From Mariprofundaceae bacterium (lineage in GTDB: Bacteria; Pseudomonadota; Zetaproteobacteria; Mariprofundales; J009): a stretch of 5,425 nt of DNA. Shown here piece after piece: positions 1-3,676 of this stretch (its first letter is position 1; the number at the start of each line of letters is the position of its first letter). The translations under genes were made by a program, and so were the position numbers. Location: contig WFMN01000037.1 in the NCBI GenBank assembly GCA_015489095.1, positions 1-5,425 on the forward strand, read 5' to 3'. The notes beneath the pieces were generated by a model that saw only the letters and a program-made list of their open reading frames with translations, was not told where the DNA came from and did not search any database.

Positions 1-10
1 ATGGCGATTC

Positions 11-58
11 GCGGTTGGAAACCGCTCCTACAGCCCGTAGGAGGGGAATCCTTTCCCC
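11..58. repeat. Run of three small perfect hairpins upstream of bolA
   Basis: Three abutting perfect inverted repeats are visible. Positions 11-16 pair with 20-25 (GCGGTT/AACCGC, loop GGA). Positions 25-31 pair with 37-43 (CTCCTAC/GTAGGAG, loop AGCCC). Positions 43-48 pair with 53-58 (GGGGAA/TTCCCC, loop TCCT). Consecutive stems share their boundary base, so all three cannot form in full at once, but the close packing resembles the larger array between rpoN and hpf. No T-tract follows, so a simple intrinsic terminator is not supported. The region could be the 3' untranslated tail of a gene left of the window or a leader of bolA. I see no gene in 1-129. Confidence 0.55.
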
Positions 59-100
59 GACCCCCCTGATCGCGATGCCGACTGCTCGCGAAGTCGCCGA

Positions 101-128
101 GCAAAAGGTTCACGGATGGACTTTTTGC
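101..128 (+). repeat. ANGGA-loop hairpin just upstream of bolA
   Basis: Positions 101-111 (GCAAAAGGTTC) pair with 118-128 (GGACTTTTTGC) over 11 bp, including two G-U wobbles, leaving the hexaloop ACGGAT at 112-117. The sequence closely matches the 2449-2474 hairpin in the rpoN-hpf gap (GCAAAAGTCC / GGACTTTTGC, loop ATGGAC), so it belongs to a dispersed repeat family. It ends two bases before the ATG at 130 and 26 bases before the preferred bolA start at 154. The CACGGATG core is the kind of loop bound by CsrA/RsmE proteins; that role is inferred from sequence only. Confidence 0.7.
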
Positions 129-153
129 GATGGCATCTGGTATGCTTCGCCTG

Positions 154-387
154 ATGAAGATCGACAGCCAACAGATATCCGACCTGATCACCGCCGCCAT
201 TGCCGACGCTCAGGTGTCGGTGCGCTGTTTCTCCGGCGACGATCACTTCGAGGTCGAGGTGGTTTCCCCTGCGTTTGCCGGCAAAAGCCGGGTGGCTCAG
301 CACCAGATGGTCTATGCCGCGCTCGGCGACCACATGCGTCAGGCGATCCATGCGCTGGCGCTGACCACCCGCACCCCCCAATCATGA
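154..387 (+). CDS. bolA: BolA family protein (short, IbaG/alphaproteobacterial type)
   Basis: Small BolA-fold protein, 77 residues from the ATG at 154. Members bind CGFS monothiol glutaredoxins and share a [2Fe-2S] cluster, acting in the cytoplasm in iron-sulfur handling or as redox-responsive regulators. Visible family marks: the helix beginning IDSQQISDLI (3-12), the GDDHFEVEVVSPAF strand-loop (28-41), the signature GKSRVAQHQMVYAAL (43-57), and the C-terminal IHALALTT (65-72) with the near-invariant His66 expected to be a cluster ligand. Cys25 and His31 are further ligand candidates. Starts at 130 or 142 would add 8 or 4 residues without family similarity, and no start has a clear Shine-Dalgarno; 154 is preferred because it gives the usual family length. 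grxD follows 66 bases later, the expected partner. The stop codon lies inside a repeat element. The family is certain, the subfamily less so. Confidence 0.9.
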   Translation: MKIDSQQISDLITAAIADAQVSVRCFSGDDHFEVEVVSPAFAGKSRVAQHQMVYAALGDHMRQAIHALALTTRTPQS

Positions 388-430
388 TGACTTCGCAAGC
401 AGTAGTCATCGCGGCCACGAATGGCCGCGC
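384..430 (+). repeat. Dispersed two-hairpin repeat at the bolA/grxD junction
   Basis: This 47-base segment aligns without gaps to 2329-2375 in the rpoN-hpf gap, with four differences by eye. The first part (ATGATGACTTCGCAAG onward) is a decayed hairpin around a GCAA loop; its best uninterrupted stem is 386-392 with 404-410. The second is an 8-bp hairpin, 410-417 with 422-429 (CGCGGCCA/TGGCCGCG), loop CGAA, where the other copy has CGGA. The TGA stop of bolA (385-387) lies within the repeat, and the grxD Shine-Dalgarno (439-444) follows within ten bases. The ATG at 421 lies in the second hairpin and is not taken as a gene start. Confidence 0.75.
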
Positions 431-453
431 TCAATCATAAGGAGTTCTCCCCC

Positions 454-759
454 ATGTCCATTCAGGAAAAAATCGATCAACTGGTCAAATCACACCGCAT
501 CGTATTGTTTATGAAGGGAACCCCGGAATTCCCGCAATGCGGCTTCTCGCAGCAGGTTGCCGCCATCCTCAACCATCTGGGGTGCGAATACGCCGCCGTC
601 AATGTGCTGCTGGATGATGAGGTGCGCCAGGGAATCAAGGAGTACGCCAACTGGCCGACCATCCCGCAGCTCTATATCGACGGCGAGTTTATCGGCGGCT
701 GTGACATCGTGCGCGAGATGTACGACAACGGTGAGCTCCAGCCGCTGGTTGCCGGTTGA
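454..759 (+). CDS. grxD: Monothiol glutaredoxin GrxD (Grx4, CGFS type)
   Basis: A 101-residue monothiol glutaredoxin that assembles and transfers [2Fe-2S] clusters in the cytoplasm, usually with a BolA partner, using glutathione as co-ligand. Visible: VLFMKGTPEFPQCGFS with the CGFS active site at 29-32 (Cys29 is the cluster ligand), the glutathione-binding WPTIPQLYIDG at 67-77 with its cis-Pro (Pro71), and GGCDIV at 81-86. The length is typical of single-domain Grx4. The start at 454 is set by an excellent Shine-Dalgarno (AAGGAG, 439-444, spacer 9); an in-frame ATG at 421 would add 11 residues encoded by a repeat hairpin and is rejected. Pairing with bolA directly upstream supports a BolA-Grx4 complex. 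Nothing looks damaged. Confidence 0.96.
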   Translation: MSIQEKIDQLVKSHRIVLFMKGTPEFPQCGFSQQVAAILNHLGCEYAAVNVLLDDEVRQGIKEYANWPTIPQLYIDGEFIGGCDIVREMYDNGELQPLVAG

Positions 760-775
760 GATTGGCACACGACCA

Positions 776-806
776 TTGACTTTCGCCGTCGATCGGATTA
801 GATAAC
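776..806 (+). promoter_or_regulatory. Weak candidate sigma-70 promoter for rpoN
   Basis: TTGACT (776-781) matches the -35 consensus at five of six positions. A poor -10 follows, either TAGATA (799-804, spacer 17) or GATAAC (801-806, spacer 19). It would give rpoN a leader of roughly 35-40 bases. The -10 match is weak and rpoN could equally be read from upstream. Confidence 0.2.
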
Positions 807-849
807 CCGGTGATGGTCGCACTCCCCCTCCCCACCCCGATCTAGCCGC

Positions 850-2256
850 ATGGCCGCGCTGCAGACCGGGATCCATCAAAAGCTGGGGCAACAGCTTGCC
901 CTGACCCCGCAACTGACCCAGAGCCTGCGCCTGCTGGCGATGAACGCGGTCGAGCTCGACAGCTATCTCGACGAACTGCTGGAGAGCAATCCGCTCTTGG
1001 AGGCGGAGCAGCGCGACAGCGAACAGCACGAAGAGCAAATATCGCTCGAACAGCAGAAGCAGGACCACGAGGCTGAAGCGGAGTGGCGCGAGGGGGGGGA
1101 TGACCGCTGGGAGTCGATGTACCGCCAGGGCAGAGGCGGAGACGAGGAGTTACGCGAGCTGCAACTGCAACGGGAACAGACCCTGAGCGAATCGCTGCAC
1201 GAGCAGATCGATCGCCAACCGATGTCGGAACTGCATCACGCCATCGCCCACATGATCATCGACTCGCTGGACGAGGATGGCTACTACCGCGATGACGGCG
1301 AGGCGGTGGCTAGGGCGCTGGATACCACCCCGGCCGAGGTGCAGCGGGTGTTGGAGCAGGTGATTCACCAACTGGAACCGGCGGGAATCGGCGCCCGCGA
1401 TCCGATGGAGTGCCTGCTGCTGCAACTCGGCGACAATGCCGAGGATATCTGGGCGCGACGCCTGCTGCTGGATGCGGGTGATCAGTTGACGGCGAGCGAC
1501 GCCGAGCTGGTCACCATCACCGGCATGGGGCGCGAGAAGATCGCCGCCGCCCGCGCCAGGCTCCGGCGTCTCGACCCCTTTCCCGGACACGGCCTGCATG
1601 GACACAACACCGTCTATATCAAGCCGGAGCTCATCTTCCGCCTCAACGATCAGCGCGAAATCGAGGTGGAGGTGCCCGATAGCCGCTGGCGCGGCATCAC
1701 CATCAGCGATCGTTGGCAGGGGCGGAAGTGGAGCGGTCAGGACAAGGTGTTCATGGATGCCGCCACCACCGAGGCCAAATGGCTGCTCTACGCGCTTGAG
1801 CAGCGCAAGGAGAGCCTGATGAAGGTGGGTATGGCGCTGGCGCGCCATCAACGCGCCTTTCTGGAGTACGGCATGCTCGGCATCAAGCCGCTGACGCTGC
1901 AAAATGTCGCCGACGAGGTAGGGTTGCACGAATCGACCGTGTCGCGGGTGACCAACGGAAAATATGCCCAAACCCCGATCGGCTTGATCGAGATGCGCCG
2001 CTTTTTCTCCGCCGGCCTGCCGACACGGGGTGGCGGCATGATCTCGGTCTATCGCGTCATGCAACGCATCCGAGCGCTGATCGCCTCCGAGCCGCCCAAG
2101 TTCCCGATTTCGGATCAGGCGATGGCGGATCGGCTGCGGGCGGAGGGCATCGAGGTTGCCCGCCGCACCGTAGCCAAGTATCGCGAACAGTTAGGGTTGC
2201 CCACCAGCAACCAGCGCAAGAAGGCGTATCGACAGCAGAGCAAGGAGAAGGCCTGA
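850..2256 (+). CDS. rpoN: RNA polymerase sigma-54 factor RpoN
   Basis: Alternative sigma factor that directs RNA polymerase to -24/-12 promoters and needs an AAA+ enhancer-binding protein to open DNA. The protein has 468 residues, close to the roughly 480 usual for the family. Domains in order: Gln/Leu-rich activator-interacting region I (LGQQLALTPQLTQSLRLLAM through ESNPLLE, about residues 12-51); an acidic, low-complexity region II (about 52-110); the core-binding region with IIDSLDEDGYY and the PAGIGARDPMECLL motif; a helix-turn-helix (LTLQNVADEVGLHESTVSRVT, 348-368); and a perfect RpoN box ARRTVAKYRE (437-446) that reads the -24 element. Only 850 works as a start: an in-frame TGA at 811 and no other ATG, GTG or TTG between. 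No Shine-Dalgarno is present; a C-rich tract precedes the start. hpf follows after a 318-base repeat-filled gap. Confidence 0.98.
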   Translation: MAALQTGIHQKLGQQLALTPQLTQSLRLLAMNAVELDSYLDELLESNPLLEAEQRDSEQHEEQISLEQQKQDHEAEAEWREGGDDRWESMYRQGRGGDEELRELQLQREQTLSESLHEQIDRQPMSELHHAIAHMIIDSLDEDGYYRDDGEAVARALDTTPAEVQRVLEQVIHQLEPAGIGARDPMECLLLQLGDNAEDIWARRLLLDAGDQLTASDAELVTITGMGREKIAAARARLRRLDPFPGHGLHGHNTVYIKPELIFRLNDQREIEVEVPDSRWRGITISDRWQGRKWSGQDKVFMDAATTEAKWLLYALEQRKESLMKVGMALARHQRAFLEYGMLGIKPLTLQNVADEVGLHESTVSRVTNGKYAQTPIGLIEMRRFFSAGLPTRGGGMISVYRVMQRIRALIASEPPKFPISDQAMADRLRAEGIEVARRTVAKYREQLGLPTSNQRKKAYRQQSKEKA

Positions 2257-2267
2257 TCCACCAACGC

Positions 2268-2329
2268 GCGGCCACGGACGGCCGCGCAAACCGGGCGCCT
2301 GCGTGGGCGAGTGTTCGGTTTGTAAGGGA
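2268..2329 (+). repeat. Tandem repeat R1, copy 1
   Basis: 62-base two-hairpin unit, from GCGGCCACGGACGGCC to CGGTTTGTAAGGGA, repeated without gaps 88 bases downstream at 2356-2417. The copies differ at ten positions, all transitions. In this copy the second hairpin (2288-2321) uses G-U pairs (for example G2294-T2315 and G2295-T2314) where copy 2 has A-T and G-C. It starts just after the rpoN stop. Confidence 0.8.
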
Positions 2330-2355
2330 TGATGACTTCGCAAGAAGTCATCATC

Positions 2356-2417
2356 GCGGCCACGGATGGCCGCGCAAACCGAGCGCTTGCACAAGCAAGT
2401 GCTTGGTTTGTAAGGGA
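2356..2417 (+). repeat. Tandem repeat R1, copy 2
   Basis: Second copy of the 62-base unit. It contains the CGGA-loop hairpin (2355-2374) and a strong 15-bp stem (2376-2390 with 2395-2409, loop ACAA). It is preceded by the perfect GCAA-loop hairpin at 2328-2355; that hairpin plus the start of this copy is the segment also found at the bolA/grxD junction (384-430). Confidence 0.8.
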
Positions 2418-2476
2418 AGTGAAAACCGCGTTTTTCGCTTCCCGTCAAGCAAAAGTCCATGGACGGACTTTTGCGA
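2414..2476 (+). repeat. Tandem repeat R2, copy 1
   Basis: 63-base unit of two hairpins: 2414-2425 with 2432-2443 (GGGAAGTGAAAA/TTTTCGCTTCCC), then a GTCAA linker, then a perfect 10-bp hairpin at 2449-2474 with loop ATGGAC. Its second hairpin resembles the one before bolA (101-128). It overlaps the last four bases of R1 copy 2. The tandem copy is at 2485-2549. Confidence 0.75.
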
Positions 2477-2484
2477 TCCGCTCA

Positions 2485-2549
2485 GGGATGTGAAAATCGC
2501 CATTTTCGCTTCCCGTCAAGCACCAAGGCCATGGACGGGTTTGGTGCGA
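2485..2549 (+). repeat. Tandem repeat R2, copy 2
   Basis: 65-base unit matching 2414-2476. The first hairpin (2485-2514) is 26 of 30 bases identical, and the linker GTCAAGCA is identical. The second hairpin (2520-2547) has different arms (GCACCAAGGCC/GGGTTTGGTGC) that still pair around the same ATGGAC loop. It ends 12 bases before the hpf Shine-Dalgarno. Confidence 0.75.
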
Positions 2550-2574
2550 CGCAATACAACCTAAGGAGCTGTGA

Positions 2575-3141
2575 ATGAATATATCGATCACCGGACGCAA
2601 TGTTGAGCTGACGGAACCCATCAAGGCCTATGTCCATGAAAAACTAGGGCACCTTAAACACTCGTTTGATTATGTCGTGGATGTGAGGGTAACGCTGCAG
2701 GTTGACAAGTTCCGCCACCGTTGCGAGGTGACCATTCAGGCCAACAACATCACCATCAACGGTAGCAAAGAGACCGAAGATATGTATGCCTCCATCGATG
2801 GCACCATCGACAAGATCAACCGCCAGTTGAAACGCTACCGCGCCAAGCTGCGCAAACATCAAGGCAGGCTGGAGCATCGCAACGGCAAGCGGTTCGCGGT
2901 GGAGCACAAGGTGTTGCGCCCGGCGGAGGATGATGAATTGGCGGAGGATCACCAGCCAGAGACCATCCACCACGAGGTGATTCATGCCGAACCGATGCGG
3001 GTGGATGAGGCGGTCATGCGGTTGGAGCTGGGTGAGCAGAACCATCTGTTGGTATTCAGCAATATCGAAACCGACAAGATCAATATCCTCTATCGGCGTG
3101 AGGATGGCAGCATTAGCTGCCTCGAACCGGATCTGGGATAA
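2575..3141 (+). CDS. hpf: Long-form ribosome hibernation promoting factor HPF
   Basis: Ribosome-binding protein that occupies the small subunit's mRNA/tRNA channel in stationary phase and, in its long form, joins two 70S ribosomes into an inactive 100S particle. 188 residues: an N-terminal S30AE/YfiA domain (about 1-100; MNISITGRNVELTEPIKAYV and the basic helix INRQLKRYRAKLRKHQ), a charged linker (about 101-135, His/Asp/Glu-rich), and the C-terminal dimerisation domain (about 138-188; MRVDEAVMRLELGEQNHLLVFSNIE region and ILYRREDGSISCLEP). Enteric HPF has only about 95 residues, so this is the long type. The start is well fixed by TAAGGAG (2562-2568), spacer 6. Its position after rpoN is the classic arrangement, but with an unusually long structured gap that could uncouple its expression from rpoN. 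Confidence 0.96.
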   Translation: MNISITGRNVELTEPIKAYVHEKLGHLKHSFDYVVDVRVTLQVDKFRHRCEVTIQANNITINGSKETEDMYASIDGTIDKINRQLKRYRAKLRKHQGRLEHRNGKRFAVEHKVLRPAEDDELAEDHQPETIHHEVIHAEPMRVDEAVMRLELGEQNHLLVFSNIETDKINILYRREDGSISCLEPDLG

Positions 3142-3152
3142 CCGCACCCCCG

Positions 3153-3185
3153 GCAAGCGGGGTGTGGCAACCACGCCCCGCTTGC
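3153..3185 (+). promoter_or_regulatory. Strong 15-bp hairpin upstream of the ptsN ribosome binding site
   Basis: Positions 3153-3167 pair with 3171-3185 over 15 bp (GCAAGCGGGG with CCCCGCTTGC, then TGTGG with CCACG including one G-U wobble), loop CAA. It lies wholly in the 60-base hpf-ptsN gap, ends six bases before the ptsN Shine-Dalgarno (GAGGAG, 3192-3197), and lacks a T-tract. A role in mRNA processing, stability or tuning of ptsN translation is possible; it is not a standard terminator. Its stem and loop differ from the rpoN-hpf hairpins. Confidence 0.65.
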
Positions 3186-3201
3186 GGAAGCGAGGAGAGA
3201 T

Positions 3202-3624
3202 ATGGTGATAGCCAGTGACAACATTGTGCTCGACTCCCAAGCCGGCAGCAAACGCGGCGTGCTCAGCGAGATGATCGCATTGCTGCCGTCGATGGACGCC
3301 GATCAGGTGATGGATCTTGTCATGGCGCGTGAAAAGCTGGGCAGCACCGGCATCGGCCACGGCGTTGCCCTGCCGCACGCCCGCATGCCGGGGCTGACGG
3401 AACCGGTCATCGTGCTGTTGCGCCACCGCGACGGGGTCGATTTCGATGCCATCGACGGTCAGCCGGTACACCTAGTACTGCTGCTGTTGGTGCCGGACGA
3501 CGACGACAAGGGGCACCTCGACCTGCTGGCACAACTGGCGCGCAAGTTGCAGAGCGCAACCCTCCGACAACAGATGATGGCCGCCGAAAGCAGGGAGGAG
3601 CTGGCCGCCCTCTTTAAGCGGTAA
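3202..3624 (+). CDS. ptsN: Nitrogen-PTS EIIA component PtsN (EIIA-Ntr)
   Basis: Cytoplasmic phosphoryl acceptor of the nitrogen PTS, phosphorylated on histidine by NPr/HPr; in relatives its phosphorylation state controls potassium transport, nitrogen and carbon responses. 140 residues of the EIIA fructose/mannitol-type fold. Visible: KLGSTGIGHGVALPHARM (45-62), in which His59 of PHAR is the expected phospho-histidine and His53 the supporting histidine; then PVIVLLRHRDGVDFDAIDGQPVHLVLLLLVP (68-98) and a C-terminal helix HLDLLAQLARKL. It is slightly shorter than the usual 150-160 because the N-terminal segment before IVLD is short; upstream in-frame codons fall in the hairpin and encode no family sequence. 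Shine-Dalgarno GAGGAG (3192-3197), spacer 4. hprK follows 45 bases later in the same frame. Confidence 0.95.
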   Translation: MVIASDNIVLDSQAGSKRGVLSEMIALLPSMDADQVMDLVMAREKLGSTGIGHGVALPHARMPGLTEPVIVLLRHRDGVDFDAIDGQPVHLVLLLLVPDDDDKGHLDLLAQLARKLQSATLRQQMMAAESREELAALFKR

Positions 3625-3642
3625 AAGGGTGCGCATATCAAC

Positions 3643-3676
3643 GAGGTAGCACCTCCGGCGCGCATCTCCATGCGCG
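3643..3676 (+). promoter_or_regulatory. Two small inverted repeats over the hprK start region
   Basis: GAGGT (3643-3647) pairs with ACCTC (3651-3655) around AGC, hiding the only GAGG in the gap. CGCGCAT (3659-3665) pairs with ATGCGCG (3670-3676) around CTCC, placing the proposed hprK ATG inside a stem. The stems are short (5 and 7 bp) and could occur by chance in GC-rich DNA; if real they would lower hprK initiation. Confidence 0.3.

Larger units (their letters stand above)
2266..2547 (+). repeat. Array of nine consecutive stem-loops filling the rpoN-hpf gap
   Basis: No gene is seen in 2257-2574. The gap holds nine hairpins in a row: (1) 2266-2287, 8 bp, loop ACGGAC; (2) 2288-2321, 14 pairs with several G-U and one mismatch; (3) 2328-2355, perfect 12 bp, loop GCAA; (4) 2355-2374, loop centre CGGA; (5) 2376-2409, 15 bp with two G-U, loop ACAA; (6) 2414-2443, 12 bp, one G-U, loop CCGCGT; (7) 2449-2474, perfect 10 bp, loop ATGGAC; (8) 2485-2514, one mismatch and one G-U, loop TCGCCA; (9) 2520-2547, one mismatch and one G-U, loop ATGGAC. 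They are built from two tandem repeat pairs. Hairpins 1, 4, 7 and 9 carry an A-N-GGA loop. No clear T-tract follows any stem. The array could be a structured leader, a processed small RNA, an mRNA-stability element between rpoN and hpf, or a cluster of REP-like DNA repeats. Confidence 0.8.

Noticed and set aside
1..69. Small + strand open frame of 22 codons at the left edge
   Set aside because: It coincides with three perfect hairpins and shows no protein signal; it might be the tail of an upstream gene but cannot be supported here.
421..453. Upstream ATG extending GrxD by 11 residues
   Set aside because: The codons lie in a repeat hairpin and over the Shine-Dalgarno that serves the ATG at 454; the extension has no family similarity.
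762..780. Possible sigma-54 promoter before rpoN (TTGGCAC at 762-768)
   Set aside because: The -24 half is perfect, but the -12 half is two bases too far downstream and reads TTGA instead of TTGC.
770..819. Inverted repeat CGACCAT / ATGGTCG before rpoN
   Set aside because: Seven pairs separated by 36 bases; too short and distant to claim as an operator or stem.
1150..2064. Long open frame (304 codons) on the - strand inside rpoN
   Set aside because: It is antisense to a clear RpoN, low-complexity (His/Gln/Leu-rich), with no recognisable domain; long antisense frames are expected in GC-rich coding DNA.
2449..2474. Bidirectional terminator at the GCAAAAGTCC hairpin
   Set aside because: The T-run is only four bases, lies within the stem, and is followed by GCGATCC; the recurrence of the hairpin before bolA suggests a repeat element instead.
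2266..2547. CRISPR array or intrinsic terminator as explanation for the rpoN-hpf repeats
   Set aside because: Repeats are unequal, self-complementary and lack regular unique spacers, so this is not CRISPR; no stem is followed by a run of T, so a standard terminator is not supported.
2644..3471. 275-codon - strand open frame across hpf and ptsN
   Set aside because: It spans two well-supported genes and the structured gap between them, and its translation shows no family motif.
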